A stretch of DNA of 64,000 bases from Arthonia radiata (GCA_002989075.1 PSQN01000015.1:1302001-1366000); one strand, 5' to 3'; positions 9,280-20,978 are shown, counted from the first letter of the stretch. Translations and numbers: made by a program. The notes: generated from the letters alone by a model not told the origin.

Positions 9280-12200
9280 TTAATTGGATGACTTTTCCTT
9301 ATTCAAAGTAAGGCCGAGACCGTTCAAAAAATCGAATTTGTTGTTGCTATGGCCCTCCTTTGCGGAGTCTTTGCTTGTTGAGCTGGTCGAGCTGCCAAAG
9401 GATGTTGCCAGGACGTCCGTGGGCGACTGCTTCAGACCTGGAGCTGGGCCGCATTCCCGAGGCTCCAACATCAACGAGCGCCGATAGTAATTTTGCACGT
9501 TGGCTTCATCGGCTCCGCGCACGCGTGAGATCTGAGACTCCATCCAGTCTTGCATCTCTGGCACAGACTGAAGCTTGTACGGGATCTGGAAACGCTGAAG
9601 ATCAGCAATGATCTTGGTCGTCTTGACATACTTGTCAAAGTTGATGACCGCCTGGCTCTCGGGTCCACCGGGGAGTTGGCGTTGTGACTGATTGCCACAA
9701 TCCACAAAGACGAGATCGGTAAGGTAAATACCAACGAACGGCAAACAAGGCGCGACATGACCCTGCAATCGTTGCCGCAGCACAAAGTAGTTGCGCGCAA
9801 AGTCAACGATCGTCTTGAGGTAGTCAAACTTGGCCATCGTCTTGGGTGAAACCACATCCCATGTCTTCTTCAGCCGCTGAACGACGGATGAGTTCAGAGA
9901 GCAGATGATCGCCATGAGTGCGTCGTAATTGTACAGATCGAGGCATTTGGATGCAATCTTGACCCAGTGCTTGATCATCACCGCACGCTTCTTCAACTCC
10001 AACTGAAGAATAGTATCCGCGACCAGGTTGGCAAGGTCGGTCGACAGCGATGACATGGCTTTGACATTGACCGCTTTACAGTCTTGCTTTTTTGTCCACT
10101 CCGCTGCAAGAAGCTCTTCAGGTCGGATTGCGCAGAAAATGCGCGACTGCATGATGGTGAACTGACGGGCGAGCTCGAGAGGGTCGAGATCGAGAATGCT
10201 GCAAGCGGAGATTCCATGCTTCATGGTCTTGAGCAGGTTCAGCTGACCTCGACTTACGTTCGGCGAAGGTGAGCTCGTCTCGGATGGGTTTGCTCCAGAT
10301 AGCGCGCGCGGCCGGGTGGCGGCAAGCTGGGCAGTCTTGAGACCATCGGAGTGGCTTGGCATCTCGTTGATCTGAGCAGAAAGCTCGAGTAGTCGCCTGC
10401 TAGCGGAGGGGAGGCTGAAGCGGAGTCGACCGTCGGCAAAGGCGATGATACGTCTCAGCGCCTCGGCGTCTGCCCCAATGTTCCAATAGCCCTCCATCCA
10501 TTGCTTCAGGACATTGTACACGCGTAACCTCACAGGAGCTCCAAATTCACGGCCGTCCCCGGCACGTTCATACCGATCAATTAGACTTTGTGCTAGCTCT
10601 GCAGGCGTCGCAAAAAGCCGAAAAGTCAGGTAGAATGTGTTGGTGAAGAGTGCGTCTGGAGTGGTGTCATGAGAGGTCAAGCGCTCGACCAGAGCAGGCA
10701 GAGAGCCACCAGTCACTTGACCATCACGGTTGAAGATAAGCTCGTGAGCGAATGTCTCAGTCAGTAATTGTGACTCGGTCTCGGGGCTCTTCGAAGACTC
10801 TTCCTCGTCGAAGTCAGTGCTGGCTGACAGCGACTCGATCGAAGCAACCTGGCGAGCTGCGTGATCTGGCGTGGTGGCACGTGTCGACACGTGGGAGGCC
10901 GCACTACCGCCGGAGTTCCGTGCGCTGTTGCATGTACTGCCATGACTGCCGTCGACCCAGTCGTCGGTGCTGTCAACGCGATCTTGAGGGCTGTCTGCGG
11001 GCTGATTGTCTCGGATCATTTCACGCGGTGTACGGCATGCAGAGAAGGGCCGCTCGGTCTTGACGTCTTCGTGGCTGGGATGAGTCGGTGTCACACTGAC
11101 GTCGAAGAAGGAGCCATGGGGGATGTTGACTTCAAGCGTGGGTAGATTGGAGCCAGAGCCGGTAGCGTTCCTCTGCGCTTTGACGCCAGCTTTGCGTAAT
11201 CCGGTTTCAGACGACCTTCGTGCGACGGTCGGCTGTCGCAGCAAGTTGCCCTTGGCCCTCAGAGCACTGGCACTGGGGAGATGCATATTGGCATCTGCCA
11301 CCTCAGTCGCCGTGAGTTGGAGCGAAGGTCTGGGTGGAGGTAGCCTCGGGGGCTGATCGGGAGAAGTCCTCGTTCTGCGGTGCGTGTGTTGTGGCGGCGG
11401 TGTGGCTGGCAAGGGCTTCTGCGAGGTACGAGTCTTCTTCGGCGATAGCTCCGACTCGTTCCTGGTTGTGTGCCGTTTTGGTGTGTTTTCCCCTGTCGGC
11501 GGCGGTGAGGTCGCCCTCGAAGCGGCAACGTCATCGCCCGCCACTTCGAAGTCGCCCGTGCGCTCTATCACTGCTCTCGACTTGGCTACACAGTCACCTG
11601 TCGCACGCACACAAGCCGTCGCTGCGTCCATCAAACGCTTGCTCTGGTCCGGTAGACATAGCGTGTCGTCGCCGGTCGCGTCTGCACCTTGGATGATGTC
11701 CGTCGTCGCATTCACCAACTCCGCTAAACGCATGTGTAAGGCGACGCGCGAGGCCTCCACCGCTCCACAGCGTTTGAAGTCTCGTTGCCATATCTCGTCG
11801 ACAACATTCGTCAGAGCCTGACAGGCGTGAAGTGACTGTTGCGTCGTCACGAGAAGCTCCATGCTTTGCCTCGACTGAAGATGAAGACCAATGAAGGCGC
11901 CAATGAGTCCTAGAAATGCTTCGTGGGTGGCGCAAAGACGGTCCGAAGCGAGCACATGGTCTGTCGCACTGCTGGGTTTGAGAGTGCAGGACAGGCGGTG
12001 GGAGGCGGAGGCAGGAGAAGAGGTGGGTGGTGGAGTGGATGGGGTGTGGAGCGCATTTGACGGCTCAGCGCTGATCGATTCATTCGATGCGGACACGTCG
12101 TCACACAGCGGGCTGCATCTGTCGCGAGTGTCGTGCTCTGGTCGCGGCGCATTCTCGCTGCAGCTGGTGGGGCAACTTTCCGAAACAAGCGATGGGTCGC

Positions 12201-13272
12201 TAACCACAGACGAGGTCGGATTAGAAACGCTTCCTGCTTGCCTTGAATCCGTCGGTGCTGCCAAACTCGCAGTGCGCGTGGGGAAGACGTGCTCAGAGGC
12301 TTGCCGACTCTCGCCGTCCCGCGCTGCAGGATGCGGCTGAGGCAATGCGCGATCCGTCTGGCCCCGCGTTCCACCTTCACGTGCGTGTTTCACAATACTA
12401 GCCTGATGCCAGCAGTCGAGAAAGCGTACTGCGCGCAGGACCACCTTGAACGCCTTGAGCAGAACCTCATCCAGTATGCTGTACAGAGCTTCTCCCGCGA
12501 CTGCCTCTGCCTGGCAGCGCTCCTGCATCGATTTTGCCTTCTTCGCAAATCCAGACAGGTCCGCCAACAGTCCCTTGCGGAGCACTCGGATGCCTTGCTG
12601 ACTTGACACGGGCTCCGACTCCCTATTCAGACATCCAGATTGCTCCAGAAGCTTACGCACGCCCGCGATCATGCTGCGGACATAGGTTTGACTCATCAGG
12701 ACGAATGCGCTCTCTTCCTCATGGCCGCGCAGAAATTCCCACACATTCGTCACTGCGCTCAGTAAGTTGCGCATTAAATGCTCATTGTATGGTCGACAAT
12801 AATTTGTGGGCAGCCATCCGCGCGCGCCGTTTCTCAGCAGAGTTCCGTCTGCCCAGCCATTGGGCTGAATCGAATGTACCAGAATCACGTCGGCCTCGTT
12901 GATTGGCAGCGTTATCGATATCTGTTCCTCATCCGCTATCGGACCCTCGGGATGATAGTCATAGAAGGCCCGAAGGAAGTTGGGGAACGGCTCGGGTTCA
13001 GACACGGCTGATGACGGCTTTGATTCAAAAGAGGACTGCGGTGTTAGCGGAGGTGTTAATACAGACACTGGTCTTGTCAAAGAACCGTGAATTGGTTGGG
13101 CTGCTGCGATCCTCTGGTCGACAGTTTGTATCCTGAGTTCTGGGCGCTGCGAAACAGGATCCTGCTGCTGGGACTGTTGCGATTCAGCGTTCAGCAGGTC
13201 CGGAACTGATAAGGATCCATTGACAATCGCCGCTGCGCTCGACTTCGTTTCAGAGTATGCCATGTCGTGCAT
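9280..13272 (-). CDS. CDC25: Ras guanine-nucleotide exchange factor with SH3 domain (CDC25 type)
   Basis: Activates Ras GTPases by GDP release, upstream of cAMP/PKA signalling in fungi. With the ATG at 13272 the protein has 1330 residues. An SH3 domain occupies about residues 100-162 (FLRAFYDYHPEG to GARGWLPTNYC). A long Ser/Thr/Pro-rich middle follows. A RasGEF_N (LTE-type) domain lies near 840-960, beginning at a conserved region with RDGQVTGGSLPALVERLT. The catalytic RasGEF domain covers about 1065-1280, with DPLELARQFTIMQSRIFCAI, the helical hairpin region NYDALMAIICSLNSSVVQRL and PCLPFVGIYLTDLVFVDCGN. The frame stays open for 23 codons above the chosen ATG (back to a stop near 13340), so an upstream exon contributing extra N-terminal residues is possible. 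Symbol given for the family; filamentous fungi may have more than one RasGEF. Confidence 0.92.
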   Translation of the reverse strand: MHDMAYSETKSSAAAIVNGSLSVPDLLNAESQQSQQQDPVSQRPELRIQTVDQRIAAAQPIHGSLTRPVSVLTPPLTPQSSFESKPSSAVSEPEPFPNFLRAFYDYHPEGPIADEEQISITLPINEADVILVHSIQPNGWADGTLLRNGARGWLPTNYCRPYNEHLMRNLLSAVTNVWEFLRGHEEESAFVLMSQTYVRSMIAGVRKLLEQSGCLNRESEPVSSQQGIRVLRKGLLADLSGFAKKAKSMQERCQAEAVAGEALYSILDEVLLKAFKVVLRAVRFLDCWHQASIVKHAREGGTRGQTDRALPQPHPAARDGESRQASEHVFPTRTASLAAPTDSRQAGSVSNPTSSVVSDPSLVSESCPTSCSENAPRPEHDTRDRCSPLCDDVSASNESISAEPSNALHTPSTPPPTSSPASASHRLSCTLKPSSATDHVLASDRLCATHEAFLGLIGAFIGLHLQSRQSMELLVTTQQSLHACQALTNVVDEIWQRDFKRCGAVEASRVALHMRLAELVNATTDIIQGADATGDDTLCLPDQSKRLMDAATACVRATGDCVAKSRAVIERTGDFEVAGDDVAASRATSPPPTGENTPKRHTTRNESELSPKKTRTSQKPLPATPPPQHTHRRTRTSPDQPPRLPPPRPSLQLTATEVADANMHLPSASALRAKGNLLRQPTVARRSSETGLRKAGVKAQRNATGSGSNLPTLEVNIPHGSFFDVSVTPTHPSHEDVKTERPFSACRTPREMIRDNQPADSPQDRVDSTDDWVDGSHGSTCNSARNSGGSAASHVSTRATTPDHAARQVASIESLSASTDFDEEESSKSPETESQLLTETFAHELIFNRDGQVTGGSLPALVERLTSHDTTPDALFTNTFYLTFRLFATPAELAQSLIDRYERAGDGREFGAPVRLRVYNVLKQWMEGYWNIGADAEALRRIIAFADGRLRFSLPSASRRLLELSAQINEMPSHSDGLKTAQLAATRPRALSGANPSETSSPSPNVSRGQLNLLKTMKHGISACSILDLDPLELARQFTIMQSRIFCAIRPEELLAAEWTKKQDCKAVNVKAMSSLSTDLANLVADTILQLELKKRAVMIKHWVKIASKCLDLYNYDALMAIICSLNSSVVQRLKKTWDVVSPKTMAKFDYLKTIVDFARNYFVLRQRLQGHVAPCLPFVGIYLTDLVFVDCGNQSQRQLPGGPESQAVINFDKYVKTTKIIADLQRFQIPYKLQSVPEMQDWMESQISRVRGADEANVQNYYRRSLMLEPRECGPAPGLKQSPTDVLATSFGSSTSSTSKDSAKEGHSNNKFDFLNGLGLTLNKEKSSN

Positions 13273-13518
13273 GTTTTGCAGAAGCCTCAAACAATCAAAG
13301 TCGCGACTTGCTCGAACTCCAGCCCCACGTGCTTTTCAAGTTTTGTGTTCTCCTCAGATCTTCAAGGATCCCATTGCCGACTCTGCCCCAAACGGTCCGA
13401 GCGATATTGATCTTCCCGTGTTGGCCCAGGATGCGAAAGATAACGGTCCAGGCTTGCCTGGGGGCCAAATGTGGGGATGGTGAGTGTTTTGGGGAGTGGC
13501 TGCGGAATGCACACTCGC

Positions 13519-13968
13519 CTAGTGGAATTTGAGGGGCACGACGTCAGTCTGCTTGAATGCTCCCTTGCTTGCGATGGCGTAGAGCGAAATGCGGGCTCGT
13601 GAGGTGAGCGATGGTTCCGAGAAGAAGCAGTCAAGCGATCCCAGAAGTGATTCGTTGCGTCGAGATGTCTGATCGTCAAGATCGAAGCGATGCTTCACCT
13701 GCTGATACAAGTCACAGTAGGTAGGCGAAAGGTCTTGAATATTGACGAGGAGCTCGGTAAAGACTCCGGTGCAGAAGTGTGGTTGTGTTGTGGGGGATGC
13801 TCAGGGCAGTCGCGACCAACGTGATAGACCCAGGGCAACTTCCACGGTCGAAGGGTCTTTACTGTGGAAAGCCAGGAAGGAACCTAGCAAACGCGAAGGT
13901 TCAACAGCGATCCAAGCGTTGGTGGAAACGACAGTACGAAGATGTTCAGTTGATACAGTGATTGGCAT
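13519..13968 (-). CDS. Possible small gene, two exons, about 127 aa, function unknown
   Basis: From an ATG at 13968 a minus-strand frame runs 55 codons, meets TGA at 13803-13801, then continues in the same frame for 93 more codons to TAG at 13519. Both parts look coding by composition (NAWIAVEPSRLLGSFLAFHS before; FTELLVNIQDLSPTYCDLYQ and GSLDCFFSEPSLTSRARISL after). Introns of a multiple of three that remove the TGA are available, the most reasonable being GTCTAT near 13829 or GTTGGT near 13820 to GGAG ending near 13764, with a CTGAG branch-like site inside. A TATA-like CTTTATAC lies about 30 bases upstream of the ATG. I recognise no family. Alternatives: a decayed gene, or 5' exons of a longer RasGEF transcript. 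Confidence 0.4.
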
Positions 13969-15897
13969 TGATTACATATTACAAAGTGATGCTGTATAAA
14001 GCGAGATGAATAGGAAATAAGAGATAGGAGGCTCGTAGGCTTTGATGCTGCATAGCGACCAGGGAGAAGCTCCCTCGGATGCCATCACCAAAGATCCGCA
14101 ATGCAAAATTTCCCATCACGCTCTAGAGAGTCAGGCCCCCTCGAGGTGCGGCTGCATGCAGGCGATCGCCACGAAACGACGATGCGCCGCCTCAGACCAA
14201 GCTCGAAAGAGCAAAACCGTTAGCCAGGGATAGCAGCTAGCTTACACGACACCCAGCGTGCGGGAGATGACCATTCCCAAAGCGCTGTGGGGAACTCAGG
14301 CAAAGGTCCGATGTCTCGCTCGGCGCTGTTGTGCCTTGTTCGATTGCGGTAAAAGCTGCTCGTCGCCGTCCTTGCGACTGTCGCGCAAAATGCGATAATC
14401 TCGAGGATATCGTCCGTGATCGCTCCAATGGCGAGAATACTAATTCTGCCGCTGCACACCATTGGCTTCTTCGGCCCAACTGCCTGGAAATTCATTGCAA
14501 AGTTGCGAGCCTCTTTCTCATGCGAGTGAGGTCACGTCCCAGTAAATGAGGAGCCAACTGCCGAGCTCGGAGGCCGCGGCCGGCATTTGGCCCTCAGTGC
14601 CCTATAGTCTCGGAGCAGCCTTACGAGCTCAATCATCAACGCAAGCACCAGCAGTCTCTTTGTGGGCTTGAGTTTCGTTCTCGGGGCTGCTGCATGGTTC
14701 AACGTTCGGAGAGCGCAGAGAAGGAACTTCGCGGGCTTCCGCTGAACAGAGATACCCCCGTCATGGTGTAGTTTTCGTCGTTGAGTTCTCGCGGACCACG
14801 GTCGACATCGGATCACGGCTCGCGCTAGACGCGTGAAAAGCCCCACAGCACTCTCGAACTACTGCATGTCTTCGTGATCGTATCAGCATCCACCAAGCGC
14901 TTACAAAGTCGACGAATCGTCTGCGGAGAAGATGTGGGGCTGTCAAACCCCTCGCACGACAAGTCACAAAGAGCGGCCAGCATCGCTGCGTCGATGGTCG
15001 TCTCCGCTGTCAGTTCGTTCAGCGACAGCGTGGGCTTGCGGCTCTTGGGATTGCCATGCTATCCGCGTAGCCTCTAGCGAGATGGTGTACCAGACACAAC
15101 CGGACGGCACGACATCCTTCGGAGCTTGGGGCACCGCTCCCTCTAATCCTCGCCGCTGCCAGCGCTCAATTGTTAATGCTTCAAGTAAAGCTCTTGCTTT
15201 CTAGCTAAGTCCGAATCGTTTGGCATCTCAGGCTTTGGTCTCCGAAATTTGAGTTGCTCAATGCGTTCGTGGCATGTTTTGGTCTGATGCGGGTCTGTAG
15301 TCGCAGAAGTGATCGGAGGCAAGTTCCGGGCCTGGAACACCTCCAACACCCACGCTGTTTCCGACAGTTGACGCGCACCACCACGATAAAAATCTTCCGT
15401 GACTGTGTATCGTCAAAGTAAGTTCCTGCAGCGCTGTCAAAATACGAACAACCTCTGCATCGTAATGGTTGTGGCCGTAAGGAGTGTGATGCCTTTGGCT
15501 GCCTTTCTAGAGCAAAGAAGCGAGAGCCACAATCGTGGGGTTGGAGTCATGCCTCTGGGGTTCGCTTAAGGTTCTGAGCTGGTCTTATCGCCATGGATGA
15601 TTCCTTCTGCGCAATAATGTGCGAGTCCGTGGACGCTGCCCCATCTTCTGAAGACATTTCACACGAGATGAGCAAATCTCGTCACATTGAGATGTGTTTC
15701 ATGCCCCTGCTAGCAGACCGCTATCCCGGCCAGATCATGTCAGTGCTTCGACATGGGTAGCTCTGTACCTGGTCGTCGCTACCTGGCCGGGGTCGAGGGT
15801 GATGACAGCAGGCCGCGAAACCAATATTCTCTTGATCGAGCACCATCAGTCTGAAAGACAGCGTGACAGGAGCTTGTGATCCGGCGCTGCACATCGA
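13969..15897. other. 1.9-kb region without a supportable gene
   Basis: Many frames of 60-105 codons overlap on both strands, none with a domain signature, splice continuity or consistent codon choice. It holds the 3' flank of MED5 and probably the promoter of the small gene ending at 13519. No repeat or mobile element was recognised. Confidence 0.4.
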
Positions 15898-18800
15898 CTA
15901 AAAGTTGTAGTCATCGAATACCAAGTCGCCAAAAATGTCATCCTCGGCTGACGGTAGCTGGCCATCCATACTCTGGTCTTGATCATTTACATCCTGTCGT
16001 TGCTGCTGCTGTTGGGGTTGCCCAGCTAGCGCGGCGTCGATGTTCAATTGGAGATCACCCGTGCCCGTGCCGGCGAAGTCCAGAGTGTTCGCTAGGGAAT
16101 GGCCTGGTTCTTGAGCAACCGCGTCGTCAGCTCCCAAGCCCACCGCAGCGGCGGTCGCGGCGTCGAGGCCGATGTCGCCCATCATTGCATCAGCCATAGG
16201 CATTTGCATAGCCTGCTGATGCTCATGCTCGCTGGATGCTGCTGCAATGTTTGCAAGCAACGTTTCTACGCGTCGACTGAGCCGCACGCATGCTTCTGCT
16301 CTCAGGTGGTCACCATCTTTGTCTGCGAAGACACGTGCAGCGTCCGCGAGCTCGAGCTGGAGCGCGTCCCGCAGTGTGATGTGGTTCGGCTGAGAAGCTG
16401 CTTCAGCAATACTGCTGCTGAGGATGATTGCTGTACCAATGTCGAGCGCGGCATCTCCCAGGCCTGTGGCAATCTGTCCGTTGATCTCCTCAACTATACC
16501 GAGAAGCGCTGCTTTGGCACCCTTGAGCTCAACGGCAGCTTTGACCATCTGGTGAGTAAAAGACGGTACAGGAGTCTGCATGGCCCCATTCGATGTCCAA
16601 TAGCAAAGTGCGCCAATGTTTGCTCGTAATGTTCCAATGATACCGTCTGGACTGTTGTCGATCCATGACTGGATACTATTGTTCGTAGCCTCCCCAGCTT
16701 TTGTGAAACCTGAATGCTTTTGCAAATCCACGATCAGCGAATCTATGGTCGTACGGCCCGGTTGTCTGCGTTTGAGATCATTCAAGAAGCTTATGAGAGG
16801 GTCACCAAGAATAGACAACACTGTCGTGTGCATACCACTAGCATCTCCATTGAGCGATCCAGGGTGAATGATTTTGGAGAGAATTGAAATGAAGATGTTG
16901 TCCTCATCAGCGTGTTCTTGCGCATTGTTAATCAGCCAGAGAAACGTCGGTACAATGGCGGGCATCAGGAAGCTTTCAAGCAGCACTAAGCAGTGTCAGT
17001 AACAAATTTTGAGCTCTGTCCTAGTGACATACATTCAAGACCGTTTTTTAGATGCGTCGCTTCCAACGCACCGAGCCGACAGGCCATTATTGTTTGCTGG
17101 AAGATAGTCGGCGCGAGGAGGTAAAACTCCTGGGGCGGGCAAGAAGAAAGAACTTCGTCACCTATGCTGTTGCTCTCAAAAAGGCCTCCAATCCAGCCAG
17201 AGAGGCGTCTGTTTTGTATCTCGCTGAGGGTGTTTATTGGCATCGCGGCGATGTTTGCTTGAAGCAGTAGCTGCCAAAATGTGCTCTCGGTGGGAAAGCC
17301 AAGCTCAGTAGGTGACAGCTTGAACCGATATGCCATCGCGACCAATAGCAGTAGGCAAGCGCTGAATTCGTCGTAAATCGGTTGATACTCGCCTGCGATA
17401 AATTCGTCAGTCCGCCAACGAGGCAAAAGCTTTTCCGAAAACAGGAATTTACCTTCGTCATCCTCGTGCTTCCATTCTGTCAGCAGGAAGCATAGCGGTT
17501 GGAGGAATGTGCGAATGTCGGTGTACAGTGCTATGGCATCCATGCTGTGAGTTCTTCGTGATATTTGGTTACAGAGCGTCTTCAACGCCGCCTTGTCCCG
17601 TGACTCGCAAGTGCTTTGGAATATCTATCGATTGTAAGCAGTGCCGCATGAGGTGACCGAAAGGCATGTACCTGTGTGAGAGCCTCTACGCGTGTTGCTG
17701 CGTTGCCATCAAAGGCCTGAGTCTTTTCGATGAGCTGATCGAGCTTCTGCGGACTGCTTCTGCCATCTTGAAACAATGGCTGTCGATTCAGGCGTCCTTC
17801 AGGTGGCAGAGTCATCGCTGACTGCTCTCCAGTTATTCGCACCACACTGTCAGGAGCAAGGACATTATTCAGCACACACGCCGTTAAAAACTGCTGCCTA
17901 GCCTCAAAAATGAGGTTGTTCTGGACGCTCAAGAGGGTATTTTGTGGAAATTGCGAGAACAATGCCTGGTCAAAGCGAGAGAAGGCTTGAGAGATGAGAA
18001 CTTCGCTGCTCATGCTGATAAAGCCCGTCGAGGCTAAAAGGAGGATGATCGAGGGTGCCTTGTTGGTCAGGAACGACCGTTGCGTGAAAGTGCGTTCGTC
18101 GGAGTCACCCCTTGACAGGGACACCGCTAAGATATCAAAGCAAGCCGTGACAAAGTCCACAATTGCAGTTGAAGCATCGCCCTACACATGTTAGCAACAG
18201 ATGCAGAGGACGACCACATACTTGCCTTGTATCGCGTCTGCACATATCCCAGCAGCTGAGATTCGGATGCATTCGGTCTTCCCTCGAGCTTATGAGGTTA
18301 GTCACAGAGCATTGATTCCTTGAACAGCGCTTACAAGTCCATCAAGATGGATGAGAAAGCTCGCTCGCGTGTTGGCGGGCTCTGCGTCCATGATAGATTG
18401 CAGGCGCATCTGTCCAATGTCTTCGTTGCCGTCCTCGGCGTGTCGAACCTTTGCGGAGTCGCTGATCTGAAGCGAAGCGACTTCTCTCTGAATCATCTGC
18501 AAGCGGCCTGCAAGCTGCACGTTGGTCTGTGCCATCATGGGCATGTATGGCATGAAGGCTTCGGCCATGAGCTTCGCCTCGTCTAGGTTATAGTCAGCTC
18601 TTTTGGCCTTCACCGAGAGACACAAAGCATGCCCGTGTGCAATGCGGTCTCCCATCCGTACCATGCACGACGTGCAAAGAAGATGACTCACCATTCGCAT
18701 GATCAGTCTTCAGATGCTCTACTACGTGCGAGTTCGCCAGATAAGTTATCAGCATTGTCGCGAAGCTCTCGCGTGAAATTAAAACAGCTTGGGTTATCTC

Positions 18801-19298
18801 CTGTGACGACGCAGCAGCAGTCGATATCATCACATCCTCTGACTGAGCAACAAGACTGTTCATCCAGGCTGCCAGTGCAGCCAGCATTTTTCCATAGTCC
18901 GTGCCCTCTGGACGAAACTCATGTGTTGAAAACCCGCGAGCAAGATGTATAAGCAGGCTTTGATCTAGCGTGGACTCCAATGTCAAGCGGATGGAGGTGT
19001 CAGTGAAGGCATCGTGGTCCTCTGAAGCCTGCTTACTGCCTCGCCAGTCGAGGAGGGCTTGCAGCACATCTTGTGGCTGCAACAGAGGTGCTGCGAGGAG
19101 GCTTTCTAAGTAGTTTATTACCAATGGATCCACCCCACCATCATTCAAGCAGACACGCTTGAGTATCAGAGAGCATAGCTTAGTGCCTCCTATAGTATCG
19201 TCTTTGCGTAGTAGCCGGACGTATGATTGAAACTTCGCGGGGCTAATGCGTTGCTGGAAGCACTTCAGGATCAAGGTATCCCATTTGGAGGGCATCAC
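15898..19298 (-). CDS. MED5: Mediator of RNA polymerase II transcription subunit 5 (Med5/Nut1)
   Basis: Tail-module subunit of the Mediator complex, nuclear, relaying activator signals to RNA polymerase II. Six exons join in frame to a 1057-aa protein: 19298-18692, 18648-18335, 18288-18226, 18181-17672, 17624-17033, 16985-15898. Introns are 43-53 bases. Recognisable Med5 features are the N-terminal WDTLILKCFQQRISPAKFQS, the central FLQPLCFLLTEWKHEDDEGK, and the C-terminal ESFLMPAIVPTFLWLINNAQ followed by MHTTVLSILGDPL. The C-terminus is acidic and Gln-rich (ending EDDIFGDLVFDDYNF). Intron 3 starts with GC (AAG|GCAAGT) and ends TGTAG; the alternative GTATGT four bases further would break the frame. 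Exon borders are from frame logic; the family call is strong. Confidence 0.88.
18182..18225 (-). other. GC-AG intron in MED5
   Basis: A 44-base intron with donor AAG|GCAAGT and acceptor TGTAG. Frame is kept only with the GC donor (phase 0, RYK joined to GDAST). The nearby canonical GTATGT would shift the frame into exon 4. Confidence 0.65.
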
Positions 19299-19580
19299 GT
19301 ATCAGATCTTGGCCCGTCCTCCAGTCCTCCCTATTACGATTCTTGAAGCCATCCAATTGGAATACTCGAATGGTGGAAGGTGTTCTACATTGCAAGATCA
19401 TTCCAATTGTTGATGAGACGAAAAAGGCAGGGTGATGCGGAACGTGCCTCAAAGAACAAATGAGCAACCACGAACGCACAAAATTATGCGGCTTCTATTC
19501 CTTGTACAAATTCTATTTTTGTACGACGAACTCAAACGCCATTCAGTTCACGCATTGAAGAGACCCATTCATCACAGATT

Positions 19581-20978
19581 TCAGGCGACCTTGGCCCGTT
19601 TTCCCTGACGCCCTCGGTCGGCCTCGTCATCACTTTTGATGTTGTCTTCGTCACTGGCGCTGGCACTGCCACTGCTACCTTGCTCGCTGACACCGTTGGA
19701 ACCTTCACCGACGTTTCTCTGGTTACGTGTCATCCATTGACGGATGCCACCGACCAATCCCAGGGTGTATCCGGTCGCGAAGTCGTGACTGCCTCCACGG
19801 CCACCAGGTCCTGGGCTTGCGCCGGTAGGGCTTCTGGGAGCTTCCAGTCTGCTGGCATGCGTTTGCAGGGTTTGTCCGCTTGGGCCGGGCGAGTCCTTGG
19901 CTGGCGTGCGCATAGACGACGGCGCAGGACTGGCAGGTCTGCTCTTGTCGCTCCACAGGAGTCGGGTCATCTCGCGACCCAGTTCACTGCCTGTGCTGGT
20001 CCAATTGGATCGCACAGCATCACGAAGCTCGCCGACGTGGCGCTTGAGATCGAGCTCGTTCTTCTTGAGCCAGCTCACATTGAGCTCCTGTCTGGATGTG
20101 CCTCTCTTTAATTGCCGACCGACGTAATTATTGTAGTCTTTGACGATCTTGGTAATAATGCCTGTGGTACTCACACCCTCCGTACGCTGCGTGACCAAGA
20201 ACTTCCCGGATTCCTTGATCGGCTTGTAGATATCATCACCCTCAGCGGCGCCATACGGCAGGTCGTCATGAGCGACGTAGTCGAATTTGTGTTCCTCGAG
20301 GAACTCCTCAGTCACGACCCAGGGGCAGTCTTCGAGGACCGCATCAACCCACCGACAATGGCGGAGCGACTCGGCGCGCTCGCGTGCTGAGAGGACCGTC
20401 AGACCTTTTCGTTTGTGCGTCTCTTCGTTACCAGTGACACCAACGGTCAAATGCGTGCGTGGAAAGGCACTCTTGGCTTGCTCAAGTTGACGCATATGCC
20501 TGCTCTTATGTTAGCACCGGCGCTGAATGTTCCAGATTTGGAAGATCCGCTAACACCAATGAATTACGTACCCTAGATGAAACAGATCAAAAACACCATC
20601 GGCATACACCCTCACCACTCGTTCTGTAGGGGGGGAATTGGTCTTATAGCCTCCGGCAGGATCAACGAGTCCTGCTTTGGGAGGCTGTTCCATGCGCGCC
20701 TCTTCAGCTGAACCGTTGACACTCACGAGTTCTGCTTTGTGAACTGCTGATCCTTCTTCAGCGTTGGTGGTCGGAATGGGCTTGGAGTTTTGACGCCTGG
20801 GTGACTTCCTGGATGAAGTGCTCTTCAATGGTTTGGCCGGCGGGTCATCCGTCTCCATCTGGTCCGGGTCTGAGTCGTTTGCGCCGTCTGTGAAGGGCTT
20901 CGAGTCTGCATCTTGGACAATCACTTGCGGCTGCTGCTCTTTCGCACTCGACACCCCTCTCTTGCGCTTTGGTGCCAT
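19581..20978 (-). CDS. PCT1: Choline-phosphate cytidylyltransferase
   Basis: Rate-limiting enzyme of the CDP-choline (Kennedy) pathway: CTP plus phosphocholine gives CDP-choline. Two exons (20978-20572 and 20499-19581, 72-base intron, GTACGT to GAGCAG) encode 441 aa. The intron falls exactly inside the CTP-binding HxGH motif, rebuilt as YADGVFDLFHLGHMRQLEQA on splicing. Further signatures are ERAESLRHCRWVDAV, the acidic EHKFDYVAHDD and RTEGVSTTGIITKIVKDYN (RTEGIST-type). The N-terminus has KRKRG and other basic runs suggesting nuclear localisation. Residues after the catalytic domain form a charged amphipathic lipid-sensing region, and the tail is Ser/Gly-rich and acidic. The ATG at 20978 is preferred over an upstream in-frame one, which lies in 5' UTR-like sequence. 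Confidence 0.96.

Noticed and set aside
13969-15897. Suspicion of a decayed gene or transposon in the 1.9-kb gap
   Set aside because: No terminal repeats, no long frame, no transposase or reverse-transcriptase motif and no AT-rich RIP-like composition.
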